Shown piece by piece: positions 1 to 6,446 of a stretch of DNA of 9,436 nucleotides. The first letter of the stretch is position 1; every line of letters begins with the position of its first letter. The position numbers and the translations under genes are program-made. The DNA lies in contig CAQVQZ010000079.1 in the NCBI GenBank assembly GCA_948902155.1, positions 1 through 9,436 of the forward strand. The letters are read 5' to 3'. Source of the stretch: an uncultured Oscillibacter sp. GTDB taxonomy: Bacteria > Bacillota_A > Clostridia > Oscillospirales > Oscillospiraceae. The notes beneath the pieces are model-generated. The model had not been told where the DNA came from. It saw nothing but the letters and a program-made list of their open reading frames with translations, and ran no database searches.

Positions 1-1331
1 TCGATGTCCATGGCGTCCCGGCTGGCGAAGTGGGTCAGGTTCCGCAGGAGCTGGGCGGGGCACTCCGCGCCGGTGCAGCGGATGGCGGCGCCGTCCTCGT
101 CCCGCCGGACCGGCGCGCCGCACACCGGGCATACGCTGGGAAAGAGATAGGGCTCCGCGTCTTCGGGGCGCTTGGAGAAGTCCACCTCCACCACCTCCGG
201 AATGATCTCCCCCGCCTTCTGGACGATGACGGTATCCTTGATGCGGATGTCCTTTTCCGTGATGAAATCCTGGTTGTGGAGGGTGGCGTTGGTAACGGTC
301 GTTCCTGCCAGGCGGACAGGCGACAGGACGGCCTTCGGCGTCAATACGCCGGTGCGGCCCACCTGGATGACGATATCCAGCACCTGGGCGGGCTTTTTCT
401 CCGGCGGGTATTTGAAGGCCACCGCCCACTTGGGGAATTTAGCGGTACTGCCTAATTTCAAGCGGCCTGTCAAGGAGTTTACCTTTATAACTGCGCCGTC
501 GATATCGAAGGGATACTGCATGCGTTCGTCGTTAATGCGGGCGATTTCCGCCTGACAGGCGGCGGTCCCGGCGAGGGTCTTGTGGGGGATCACCCGGAAG
601 CGCTGGGAGGCCAGATAGTCCAGTGTCTCCTGATGGGAGACAAACTCCTTCCCTTCCGCCAGCTGGAGGTTGAAGACCTGGATGTCCAGCTTCCGCTCCG
701 CGCAGACCTTGGGGTCCAGCTGCCGGAGGGACCCGGCGGCGGCGTTCCGGGGGTTTGCCAGCAGGGGCTGGCCCAGCAGCTCCCGCTGGGCGTTCAGCTC
801 CTCAAAGACGGATCGGGACATATAGACCTCCCCCCGGACGATGAGCCTGGGCAGCTTGTCCGGCAGGCGCATGGGGATGGAGCGGATGGTTTTCAGGTTC
901 TCCGTCACGTCCTCCCCCGTCCGGCCATCTCCCCGGGTGGCCCCCCGGACGAAAACGCCCTCCCGGTACTCCAGGGCCACGGACAGGCCGTCCACCTTGG
1001 GTTCCAGGGAATAGGCGGCGTCCGCTCCCAGGGCCTCCTCCATCCGCTGGCAGAATTCGGCGACCTCCTCCTGGTCAAAGACGTCCTGGAGGCTCTCCAG
1101 GGGGACCTCGTGGGCGTAGGGCGCGAAGCCCTCCAGGGTCTTTCCGCCGATGCGCTGGGTGGGCGAATCCGGCGTGACCTCCTCGGGGTGCTGGGCCTCC
1201 AGCTCCTCCAGGCGGCGGTTGAGCAGGTCGTATTCCCGGTCGCTGATGGTGGGCGCGTCCAGCACGTAGTAGCGGTAGCCGTGCTCGTTCAGCGTGTCCC
1301 GCAGCTGTTTGATTTCTTCACGGTAGTCCAT
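1..1331 (-). CDS. ligA: NAD-dependent DNA ligase LigA, C-terminus cut by window edge
   Basis: Seals nicks in duplex DNA using NAD+, joining Okazaki fragments and completing repair in the cytoplasm. I translated the minus strand from the ATG at 1331. 443 codons are open to the window edge, so about two thirds of a usual ~660-residue ligase is present. Visible parts are the N-terminal Ia region (GYRYYVLDAP, then DSPTQRIGG), the adenylation motif LEPKVDG with the nucleophilic lysine near residue 112, the nucleotidyltransferase motifs GATRGDG, NPRNAAAGSLRQ and DGAVIKVN, FPKWAVAFKYPPE, the OB fold with QVGRTGVLTPKA, and the Cys4 zinc finger (CPVCG, then CTGAECPAQ). The helix-hairpin-helix and BRCT domains lie beyond base 1. 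The start follows a TAGGAGG ribosome binding site formed partly by the yunB stop codon, so the two genes are probably co-transcribed and translationally close. Identification is secure; frame is intact throughout. Confidence 0.97.
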   Translation of the reverse strand, partial: MDYREEIKQLRDTLNEHGYRYYVLDAPTISDREYDLLNRRLEELEAQHPEEVTPDSPTQRIGGKTLEGFAPYAHEVPLESLQDVFDQEEVAEFCQRMEEALGADAAYSLEPKVDGLSVALEYREGVFVRGATRGDGRTGEDVTENLKTIRSIPMRLPDKLPRLIVRGEVYMSRSVFEELNAQRELLGQPLLANPRNAAAGSLRQLDPKVCAERKLDIQVFNLQLAEGKEFVSHQETLDYLASQRFRVIPHKTLAGTAACQAEIARINDERMQYPFDIDGAVIKVNSLTGRLKLGSTAKFPKWAVAFKYPPEKKPAQVLDIVIQVGRTGVLTPKAVLSPVRLAGTTVTNATLHNQDFITEKDIRIKDTVIVQKAGEIIPEVVEVDFSKRPEDAEPYLFPSVCPVCGAPVRRDEDGAAIRCTGAECPAQLLRNLTHFASRDAMDI

Positions 1332-1340
1332 GGAAGCCTC

Positions 1341-2027
1341 CTAATTCAAAACGTAATCTTTCGCGTCGCTGATCTCCGAGGTGGAGTTGAAATATGTGTA
1401 GGTATCCGGCACGGAACCCACGATCACGGTCTCCGCCACCGTGACGGCGTTGGACACCGTGGTGGCGGTGGAAAAGCCGGGCAGCAGGATGCTGACGGCC
1501 ACGTCGATGTTCAGAACAATCTGGTGCTTGGTTTGGTTGATGCCCGCCGAGGTGAATTCGTTTTCGAAATTGGCGGAGGAAGAGCCCACGGATTCCATCC
1601 GCACGGAGATGCGGGGCCCACGCCCCGCCAGCAGCACGGACCCCGTGAGGCTGCCCACGGGGATGGACAGCTCCCGGGCGGACACCTGGTCGATTCTGGC
1701 CAGGACGATGTCCAGGATTTTGGACTGGAGGCGGTTGAACGCCGCCATATTGCTGTAGATCGCGGTGATCTGGCCGTTGTTGTCCTTTTCAAAGGTGATC
1801 AGGTCGCTGTAGCAGATATTGCCGCTCTCGATGGCTTCGTCCACGGCCTCGGACACAATGCGGTTGACCATGTTGGAGACCCGGGTCGTGGCCAGGCTGG
1901 CCAGGATCGGGCGCATCTGCGTGGTGGCGAAGATCAGGACCGTCAGCGCCGCCGCCAGGACGGAGAACGCCAGCATCCCCAACAGCGTCCGCCGGGTCGC
2001 CCGGCGGCGGTAATAGAAAAAGCTCAC
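1341..2027 (-). CDS. yunB: Sporulation protein YunB
   Basis: A 228-residue protein with a basic N-terminus (YYRRRATRR), one membrane helix at about residues 14-35, and a long extracytoplasmic domain. The C-terminal stretch GSVPDTYTYF and the general layout match the YunB family. In Bacillus subtilis yunB is a sigma-E mother-cell gene required for proper spore formation; its biochemical role is not known. Length is close to the family's usual ~230-250. The start is a GTG at 2025-2027, supported by GGGAGG seven bases upstream; no better in-frame start is visible. The stop TAG overlaps the ligA ribosome binding site. Upstream on the same strand, 2047-2055 reads CATAAACTA, which fits the -10 pattern of mother-cell sigma factors, but no convincing -35 was found. 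The 92-bp repeat separates it from murD. Placement between murD and ligA suggests read-through from the murD promoter as well. Confidence 0.9.
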   Translation of the reverse strand: MSFFYYRRRATRRTLLGMLAFSVLAAALTVLIFATTQMRPILASLATTRVSNMVNRIVSEAVDEAIESGNICYSDLITFEKDNNGQITAIYSNMAAFNRLQSKILDIVLARIDQVSARELSIPVGSLTGSVLLAGRGPRISVRMESVGSSSANFENEFTSAGINQTKHQIVLNIDVAVSILLPGFSTATTVSNAVTVAETVIVGSVPDTYTYFNSTSEISDAKDYVLN

Positions 2028-2060
2028 AAGACCGCCTCCCTACGGATAGTTTATGCGGCC

Positions 2061-2154
2061 CCTACTTTTTCTTGAAAGAAAAAGTAGGCAAAAAGAACTT
2101 TCGCGCGCTCTGGGGGTCTGGTGGGAAACCGGGCTGAAGCGACGGCAACGCAGT
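2061..2154 (+). repeat. 92-bp dispersed repeat, copy 1 (murD-yunB spacer)
   Basis: Positions 2063-2154 align without gaps to 8914-9005, with 83 of 92 bases identical by hand count. The left end is a perfect 13-bp inverted repeat (CCTACTTTTTCTT at 2061-2073, loop GA, partner at 2076-2088). The right end is the conserved GAAGCGACGGCAACGCAGT. It lies entirely between the murD stop (2156) and yunB, filling most of that spacer and ending one base short of the murD stop codon. There is no long T-run after the hairpin, so it is not a standard terminator on either strand. It is most likely a REP- or MITE-like dispersed element; copy number elsewhere cannot be judged from this window. Confidence 0.9.
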
Positions 2155-2155
2155 C

Positions 2156-3550
2156 TTATTCCAGCTCGGAAACGAGTTTTTTGAAGACGTTGCCCCGCTC
2201 CATGAAGTTGGCGAAGCGGTCGAAGGAGGTGCTGGCGGGAGACAGGATGACCACGTCCCCCTCCACGGCGCGGGACCGGGCCAGGCGGACGGCCTGGGGG
2301 TACTCCTCCACGTCGATGATCTCCAGGCCGGCGTAGTTTTCCGCCTTCTCCACCGAGGCGCGGATCACGCCGGCCGTTGCCCCGCAGAGGATCAGCAGCT
2401 TGACGTGGTCGTTGACCACCGGGCCCAGGCCGTCGTAGGAAATGCCTTTGTCCTTCCCTCCCGCGATCAGGATGACTTTTTCCGGGAAGGAGTTCAGCCC
2501 TGCGATGGTGCGGCTGGGGCTGGAGGCAATGGAGTCGTTGTAATAGCGTACGCCGTCCAGGGTCCGGACCAGCTCGATTCGGTGCTCCACCCCGCCGAAG
2601 TCCCTGGCGAAGGCCCGGATGGTCTCGTCGGGGACCAGTCCGTCCACGGCGGCGGCGGCGGCCATGTAATTCTCCACATTATGAACGCCGGGGAGCTTGA
2701 TGTCCGCCAGGGGCAGCACCGCCCGGCTGCCCTCCTCGTTGGACATCCAGATGGCTTGGCCCGGCCCAGCGGGATCATCGTCAAGGTACGCACCCCGCTC
2801 CACGGGCCCCCGGCGGCTGAAAGCCAGCGCCCTCCCCCGCTCCCGACCGAAGAAGGACCGGGTGACCTCGTTGTCGGCGTTGAAGACGGCGGTGTCCTCC
2901 TGGGTCTGGTGGGTGAAAATGTTTTCCTTGGCGGCGATGTATTCGGCGTAGTCCTTGTGGACGTCCAGGTGGTTAGGGGCCAGGTTGGTGACCACGGCGA
3001 TATGGGGGCTGTGGGTCATGGTCATCAGCTGGAAGGAGCTGAGCTCCAGCACGGCGATGTCGTCCTCCCTCATGCCGCCGGTCTCCGCCAGGAGGGGGTG
3101 GCCGATGTTCCCCCCCAGATGGACGGTTTTCCCCGCTGCCCGGAGCAGCCCGGCGATGATGGTGGTAGTGGTGGTTTTACCGTCGCTACCGGTGACGGCG
3201 AGGATGGGACAGGGGCAGACCTCAAAAAAGACCTCCATCTCGCTGGTCAGCATGCCGCCCCGGTCCACGGCGGCGGTCAGCTCCGGCAGGTCGGGCCGCA
3301 TGCCGGGGGTTCGGAAGATCACATCCTCGGTCAGGTCCCGCAGGTAGCCCTCCCCCAGCCGGAGGCGGCACCCCTTCCCTTCCAGCTCCTCCGCCGCTGT
3401 GCCCAGGGTCTGGCGGTCCTTCTTGTCGCAGGCGGTCACCGCCACGCCCCGGGAGAGCAGCAGCTCGATGAGAGGCCGGTTGGACACGCCGATGCCGATG
3501 ACGGCCACGGTCTTCCCCTTCAAAGAGGACAGGTATTCCTCAAATTTCAT
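2156..3550 (-). CDS. murD: UDP-N-acetylmuramoylalanine--D-glutamate ligase MurD
   Basis: Cytoplasmic ATP-dependent ligase that adds D-glutamate to UDP-MurNAc-L-Ala, the second amino-acid step of peptidoglycan precursor synthesis. The 464 residues are typical length. Domains in order: an N-terminal UDP-binding Rossmann-like fold (VAVIGIGVSNRP, residues 15-27), the central ATPase with P-loop TGSDGKTTT (120-128), LELSSFQL, NLAPNHLDVH (189-198), and the C-terminal glutamate-binding domain with VEHRIE, YYNDSIASSPSRT (336-348), GGKDKG (364-369) and SPASTSFDRFANFMERG (437-453). All expected Mur-ligase motifs are present. The ATG at 3550 follows AAGGAG at a good distance. It is the first gene of a minus-strand group (murD-yunB-ligA) driven from the promoter at 3626-3654. 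The leader carries a small hairpin at 3600-3617. In Bacillus murD sits in the dcw cluster; here that context is lost. Confidence 0.98.
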   Translation of the reverse strand: MKFEEYLSSLKGKTVAVIGIGVSNRPLIELLLSRGVAVTACDKKDRQTLGTAAEELEGKGCRLRLGEGYLRDLTEDVIFRTPGMRPDLPELTAAVDRGGMLTSEMEVFFEVCPCPILAVTGSDGKTTTTTIIAGLLRAAGKTVHLGGNIGHPLLAETGGMREDDIAVLELSSFQLMTMTHSPHIAVVTNLAPNHLDVHKDYAEYIAAKENIFTHQTQEDTAVFNADNEVTRSFFGRERGRALAFSRRGPVERGAYLDDDPAGPGQAIWMSNEEGSRAVLPLADIKLPGVHNVENYMAAAAAVDGLVPDETIRAFARDFGGVEHRIELVRTLDGVRYYNDSIASSPSRTIAGLNSFPEKVILIAGGKDKGISYDGLGPVVNDHVKLLILCGATAGVIRASVEKAENYAGLEIIDVEEYPQAVRLARSRAVEGDVVILSPASTSFDRFANFMERGNVFKKLVSELE

Positions 3551-3599
3551 AAAAATGCTCCTTATCCGTTCCGCCGGGGCGGAGTGATTCGTCCGAAAT

Positions 3600-3617
3600 G
3601 GTTTCCCAAAGGAAACC
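3600..3617 (-). other. Hairpin at the 5' end of the murD leader
   Basis: GGTTTCC (3600-3606) and GGAAACC (3611-3617) are perfect 7-bp inverted repeats with a 4-base loop. From the predicted -10 at 3626-3631 transcription should begin near 3619, so the hairpin would be the very first part of the murD transcript, about 50 bases before the ribosome binding site. A 5'-terminal stem of this kind can protect an mRNA from decay; that role is inference. No T-run follows, so it is not an attenuator by itself. Confidence 0.55.
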
Positions 3618-3625
3618 GCCCGTTT

Positions 3626-3654
3626 ATTTTACCACGCCGGGTCCCGCTCGGCAA
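3626..3654 (-). promoter_or_regulatory. Sigma-A promoter of murD
   Basis: On the minus strand TTGCCG (3649-3654), a 17-base spacer, and TAAAAT (3626-3631), which is five of six to the -10 consensus. It sits about 75 bases upstream of the murD start. Its -35 box is half of the palindrome at 3649-3663 and is shared with the divergent hydrolase promoter. Confidence 0.75.
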
Positions 3655-3663
3655 GACTTGCCG
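3649..3663. promoter_or_regulatory. Perfect palindrome formed by the two divergent -35 boxes
   Basis: CGGCAAG-A-CTTGCCG is a perfect 7+7 inverted repeat around a single central base (3656). Each arm contains the TTGCCG -35 box of one of two divergent promoters, and both promoters have exactly 17-base spacers. A dimeric regulator bound here would cover both -35 boxes at once. No regulator gene is adjacent, so operator function is inference. Two back-to-back -35 boxes could also produce such symmetry by chance. Confidence 0.5.
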
Positions 3664-3686
3664 GGGAAGGAAATTTGTGGTATTCT
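3658..3686 (+). promoter_or_regulatory. Sigma-A promoter of the alpha/beta hydrolase gene
   Basis: TTGCCG (3658-3663), a 17-base spacer, and TATTCT (3681-3686). Predicted start is near 3693, giving a leader of about 30 bases before the ATG at 3722, with GGAAGGAG at 3705-3712 as ribosome binding site. The -10 is a weak match (four of six), so expression may be low or activated. Confidence 0.6.
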
Positions 3687-3721
3687 GTCAGACAAGACGC
3701 TATGGGAAGGAGAATCCATAA

Positions 3722-4441
3722 ATGGAACCGCAGTTTTTTCAGATCGGCCCCATCCCTGCCGCCCTTTGGGGCGGTCCCTCGGAGCGGGTGATCGTTGCCG
3801 TCCACGGTGCGCAGTCCGATAAAACGGATATTCCCTTCCGCCTTCTGGCGGAGGCGAATCCCGGCTGTCAGGTTCTCAGCTTCGACCTGCCGGAGCACGG
3901 GGACCGAAAAGATGAACCTACCCTATGCAGCCCGCCCGTCTGCGTTCGGGAGCTGTCCGCCGTGCTGGACTACGCCGAAAGCCGCTGGTCCTCCGTCGGG
4001 TTGTTTGCCGTCAGTTTGGGAGCGTATTTCAGCCTGCTGGCCTGCCGGGACCGGGCGCTTCGGCACGCCTGGTTCCTCTCCCCCGTGGTGGACCTGGGGC
4101 GGCTCACACGGGATATGATGGGCTGGTTTCAGATTTCGGAGGCCCGCCTGGAGCGGGAGGGCTCCATCCCCACCCCCATGGGCCAGACGCTTTCCTGGGA
4201 CGACTACGGCTATGTCCGCCGCCATCCCATAGACCGCTGGCCCTTCCCCACAGACGTCCTCCGGGGCGCAGGGGATACCCTTGTAGCGGAGGAAACGGTA
4301 ACCCATTTCGCGGACCGCTTCGGCTGCCGCCTGCGGATTGCGGAGAAATCAGAGCACTGGTTCCACACGCCGGAGGACCTGGCTATCCTCACAGATTGGT
4401 TGGAAAAGACGGCGTGGGAATACCCCGATTGCAAACTATAG
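3722..4441 (+). CDS. Alpha/beta hydrolase, substrate unknown
   Basis: A 239-residue cytoplasmic protein (no signal peptide) with the alpha/beta hydrolase fold. The oxyanion-side motif VIVAVHGA is at residues 23-30, followed by VLSFDLPEHG (51-60). The nucleophile elbow is LFAVSLGAY with Ser98; its first position is alanine rather than the usual glycycle of G-x-S-x-G, that is, A-V-S-L-G. The acid is probably Asp185 in GAGDTLV and the base His212 in EKSEHWFHTPED. The C-terminal helix DLAILTDWLEK is normal for the fold, so the enzyme looks complete. Such proteins cleave esters, thioesters or peptides; the sequence does not tell which. It is monocistronic: divergent from murD with a shared -35 palindrome, and convergent with xerD 66 bases away. 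The ATG at 3722 has GGAAGGAG nine bases upstream. Confidence 0.85.
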   Translation: MEPQFFQIGPIPAALWGGPSERVIVAVHGAQSDKTDIPFRLLAEANPGCQVLSFDLPEHGDRKDEPTLCSPPVCVRELSAVLDYAESRWSSVGLFAVSLGAYFSLLACRDRALRHAWFLSPVVDLGRLTRDMMGWFQISEARLEREGSIPTPMGQTLSWDDYGYVRRHPIDRWPFPTDVLRGAGDTLVAEETVTHFADRFGCRLRIAEKSEHWFHTPEDLAILTDWLEKTAWEYPDCKL

Positions 4442-4464
4442 AACGCCCCGAATACAACCCCACG

Positions 4465-4494
4465 AAAAAACAGGCGCTGCCCTCCGGCAGCGCC
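4465..4494 (-). terminator. Intrinsic terminator of the spoIIM-xerD transcript
   Basis: On the minus strand a perfect 9-bp GC-rich stem (GGCGCTGCC, loop GGAG, GGCAGCGCC; plus coordinates 4473-4494) is followed by TG and six T residues (4465-4470). It begins 13 bases after the xerD stop. On the plus strand no T-run follows, so the hydrolase gene does not obviously use it. Confidence 0.9.
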
Positions 4495-4507
4495 CTTCGC
4501 TATGTAC

Positions 4508-5419
4508 TCAAGCCCTCGGATGGGCCTTCTGATACACGTCCTTCAAATGCCCCTTCATCACATGGGTGTAGATCTGGGTAGAGGAAATATCCGCGTGCCC
4601 CAGCATCTCCTGGATGGACCGGAGGTCCGCCCCGTTCTCCAGCAGATGCACCGCGAAGGAATGCCGCAGCGTATGGGGCGTGATCTCCTTCTCGATGCCC
4701 GCTTTCTCCTGATAAAACTTGATGATCTTCCAAAACCCCTGCCGGCTCATCCGCTCGCCGTTCATGTTGACGAACAGGGCCGTCTCGTCCTCGTCCGGCA
4801 CCAGCTGGGGCCTTATCTTCCAAACATACTCCTGCAAAGCCTTCACCGCCGTGCGGTAGAGAGGGATAATCCGCTCCTTGCCCTTGCTGGAGCAGCGGAC
4901 GAACCCGGCGGCCAGATTCAAATCGTCCAGGTCCAGGGTGGTCAGCTCGCTGACGCGGATGCCGGTGGCGTACAGCAGCTCCAGCATGGCGTGGTCCCGG
5001 AAGCCCTTCGCGTCCACGCACTGAGGCTGCTCCAAAAACAGTTCCACCTCTTTGGAGGTCAGAATTTCCGGATACTTCCGCTCCACCTTGGCGGCGGACA
5101 CGCCCTTGGCGGGGTTGTTCTTCATCCGCCCGGAAAAGAGCAGGAAGTTGTAAAAGGACTTCACCGAGGCCAGGAACCGGGTCACGGAGGCGGCGGACTT
5201 TCCCCGGCTCTGCATCCAGTCCATATAGCTCTGCACGGTTTCCCCCGTGGCCTCCAGCAGCCCGGCTCCCCGGCCCCGCAGGTACTTGTCGAACTGGGTC
5301 ACGTCCCGCAGGTAGGAGGTGACGGTATTCTGGGAGGCGTGCTTCTCCCGCACCAGATATTCCCCATAACGCGCGATCTCGTCCGTATGAATCCCTTCTC
5401 TCTGTTCCAGACTTTCCAT
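4508..5419 (-). CDS. xerD: Site-specific tyrosine recombinase XerD
   Basis: Resolves chromosome dimers at dif, with XerC and FtsK/SpoIIIE in the usual model. The 303 residues match the family. The N-terminal core-binding SAM-like domain (about residues 12-95) contains the EYL...KHASQNTVTSYLRD pattern. The catalytic domain has Arg155 (YATGIRVSEL), Lys179 (SSKGKER), His249 and Arg252 (HTLRHSFA), His275 (LGHADISS) and the nucleophile Tyr284 (QIYTH). All are in place, so the enzyme should be active. The start at 5419 has no clear Shine-Dalgarno sequence and lies 10 bases after the spoIIM stop, so translation is probably coupled to spoIIM; no better in-frame start is seen upstream. An integrase of a mobile element is less likely because of the spoIIM neighbour, as in Bacillus, and the lack of phage genes or att sites. 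Confidence 0.93.
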   Translation of the reverse strand: MESLEQREGIHTDEIARYGEYLVREKHASQNTVTSYLRDVTQFDKYLRGRGAGLLEATGETVQSYMDWMQSRGKSAASVTRFLASVKSFYNFLLFSGRMKNNPAKGVSAAKVERKYPEILTSKEVELFLEQPQCVDAKGFRDHAMLELLYATGIRVSELTTLDLDDLNLAAGFVRCSSKGKERIIPLYRTAVKALQEYVWKIRPQLVPDEDETALFVNMNGERMSRQGFWKIIKFYQEKAGIEKEITPHTLRHSFAVHLLENGADLRSIQEMLGHADISSTQIYTHVMKGHLKDVYQKAHPRA

Positions 5420-5429
5420 CCGGGAACCG

Positions 5430-6047
5430 TCATTCCAGCATCCGCTCCAGAAGCTGCCGCAGAAACCAGGGGGTCAGCATCAGCTCCGCGCACATCCCCC
5501 CCAGCAGCACCCCGGAGAGCACCGCCAGCCGCCGCCACCAGTCCCGGCCATACTCCACCGGGCTCCTCCCCCAGCCAAAGGACAGGCGGGCCAGGGCCAG
5601 GGAGCGCTCCAGCGCCGGAACGGCCAGCAAAAAGTAGCAGGGCAGCGTCACCGCGCAGCGCAGCCCGAAGACGGCCAGCGCCAGCAGCACCCCGTCGGGG
5701 CCGAACGCCGCCGTAAAGCAGCAGACGGAAAAGGACAGGAAAAACCCGAAGGCTCCCGTGGCAAACGGCAGCAGCAAAACCCCGATGGACGCAAAGCCCA
5801 GCAGGAACGCCGCCAGCGGATATCGGAAGTAAAGCACCGCCGCCGACAGCGCCGCCCGGGGAGTCAGCTCCGCCTCCACCCGAAGGTAGTCCTTCAGATA
5901 GCGGGCCAGCTCCTCTCCGGTGGCGTCGGGGACCCGGCTGGAAAAAACCTGTCCCAAAACGATGCCGGCGAAAAAAAACAGCGCCAGGAACAACAGACGA
6001 ACGAGCGGCTTCCGCCACTCCGCCATCTCCCGCCTCTTCCAGTCCAA
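5430..6047 (-). CDS. spoIIM: Stage II sporulation protein M (SpoIIM)
   Basis: Polytopic membrane protein; in Bacillus SpoIIM is the scaffold of the SpoIID-SpoIIM-SpoIIP complex that remodels septal peptidoglycan and drives engulfment of the forespore. This 205-residue protein has about five hydrophobic segments (residues ~17-35, 67-85, 87-113, 119-145, 172-192). The pattern RLLFLALFFFAGIVLGQVF, then RYPLAAFLLGFASIG, and the position directly before xerD support the call; sequence similarity alone would be moderate. Start is a TTG at 6045-6047: an in-frame TGA lies three codons upstream, and GAGGTG sits seven bases before the TTG. An alternative ATG at residue 8 has a purine-rich stretch too close to it. 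A 6-bp hairpin (6062-6076) lies just upstream of the ribosome binding site. Upstream, 6119-6218 holds a candidate promoter and an attenuator-like hairpin. Confidence 0.8.
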   Translation of the reverse strand: MDWKRREMAEWRKPLVRLLFLALFFFAGIVLGQVFSSRVPDATGEELARYLKDYLRVEAELTPRAALSAAVLYFRYPLAAFLLGFASIGVLLLPFATGAFGFFLSFSVCCFTAAFGPDGVLLALAVFGLRCAVTLPCYFLLAVPALERSLALARLSFGWGRSPVEYGRDWWRRLAVLSGVLLGGMCAELMLTPWFLRQLLERMLE

Positions 6048-6120
6048 ACCGCCTCACCTCACCGCATCCTATGCGGGGCGGCGGCGGTTTATGCGTCTGT
6101 CCGAAGGGGACGGCGATAAG

Positions 6121-6158
6121 AAAACGCCCTCCTGTCAGCGGGGACAAGGGAGAAGGCG
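6121..6158 (-). terminator. Attenuator-like hairpin in the spoIIM leader
   Basis: Three stem blocks pair in order: CGCC (6125-6128) with GGCG (6155-6158), CTCC (6129-6132) with GGAG (6149-6152), and TGTC (6133-6136) with GACA (6143-6146), with two 2-base bulges on one side. Read on the minus strand it is followed by TTTTC. It lies between the predicted promoter at 6190-6218 and spoIIM. The T-run is short, so termination may be partial. It could be an attenuator, or the end of a short RNA of about 60 bases. Confidence 0.45.
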
Positions 6159-6189
6159 TAAAATATTATGGATTTCTGTTTGCACTTAT

Positions 6190-6218
6190 AATATAGCGCA
6201 TCTTTCCCTTTTTCGCAA
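6190..6218 (-). promoter_or_regulatory. Candidate promoter upstream of spoIIM-xerD
   Basis: Minus strand TTGCGA (6213-6218), a 17-base spacer, TATATT (6190-6195, five of six to consensus). Only AT-rich DNA surrounds it. A second reading is a sigma-E-like pair: ATA (6187-6189), 16 bases, CATAATAT (6163-6170). This would suit spoIIM, which is sigma-E-dependent in Bacillus. The sequence alone cannot decide between them. Confidence 0.5.
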
Positions 6219-6263
6219 GATGTTTCCGGAAAAAAGAACTTTTTTGGGATTTATGACAAAATA

Positions 6264-6287
6264 TTATGTAAACTGCGTTATGTAAAC
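6264..6287. repeat. Direct repeat TTATGTAAAC x2
   Basis: TTATGTAAAC at 6264-6273 and again at 6278-6287, separated by TGCG (14-base period). A degenerate third copy, TTATGACAAA, starts at 6251. It lies about 50 bases upstream of the candidate promoter at 6190-6218, a position suitable for an activator or repressor, but no protein is known to me for this site. Confidence 0.5.
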
Positions 6288-6399
6288 CACCGAAATCGCC
6301 CCCAACCGGCCTGGAACAGAGCTTCGAGTCTCCGCCCCCGCCTTCCACATGTGGGGGACGCCGCCGCCTCCGCGTCCCATATCTTCCGCCCCCTCCTCC

Positions 6400-6437
6400 C
6401 CCGCTCATCCGGCGGCGGCGTCCGCCGCCGGAGCGGG
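6400..6437. other. Long GC-rich hairpin
   Basis: A perfect 10-bp inverted repeat (CCGGCGGCGG at 6409-6418, loop CGT, partner at 6422-6431) is extended by CCCGCT (6400-6405) and AGCGGG (6432-6437) across a 3-base bulge, giving 16 pairs. There is no T-run on either side in the right place, so it is not a normal intrinsic terminator, though it lies downstream of the yajC-TIGR04086 pair and could stall RNA polymerase. Confidence 0.5.
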
Positions 6438-6446
6438 AGATTTGAA

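Noticed and set aside
582..2075. 497-codon plus-strand open frame
   Set aside because: It is antisense to ligA and yunB, which have clear family motifs; Gly/His/Val-rich composition is typical of shadows in GC-rich DNA.
2405..3721. 438-codon plus-strand open frame
   Set aside because: Antisense to murD, whose motifs are unmistakable.
4508..5419. Integrase of a mobile island
   Set aside because: The spoIIM neighbour, XerD-like full length, and absence of att repeats or cargo genes favour the housekeeping recombinase.
4502..5716. 404-codon plus-strand open frame
   Set aside because: Antisense to xerD and spoIIM; tail is a Pro/Ala/Arg-rich low-complexity stretch.
5299..6147. 282-codon minus-strand frame overlapping spoIIM
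   Set aside because: Out-of-frame shadow of spoIIM and xerD with Gly/Ala/Arg-rich composition; no family resemblance and no better start.
6230..6245. AAAAAGAACTTT shared with the 92-bp repeat
   Set aside because: The match is limited to 12 A/T-rich bases with no similarity on either side; probably chance.
6264..6380. 38-codon minus-strand frame starting MGRGGGG
   Set aside because: The purine-rich stretch is too far from the ATG and composition is low-complexity; no evidence of a real peptide.
6166..6408. 80-codon minus-strand frame
   Set aside because: No ribosome binding site, begins inside a GC hairpin, and covers promoter-like AT-rich DNA.
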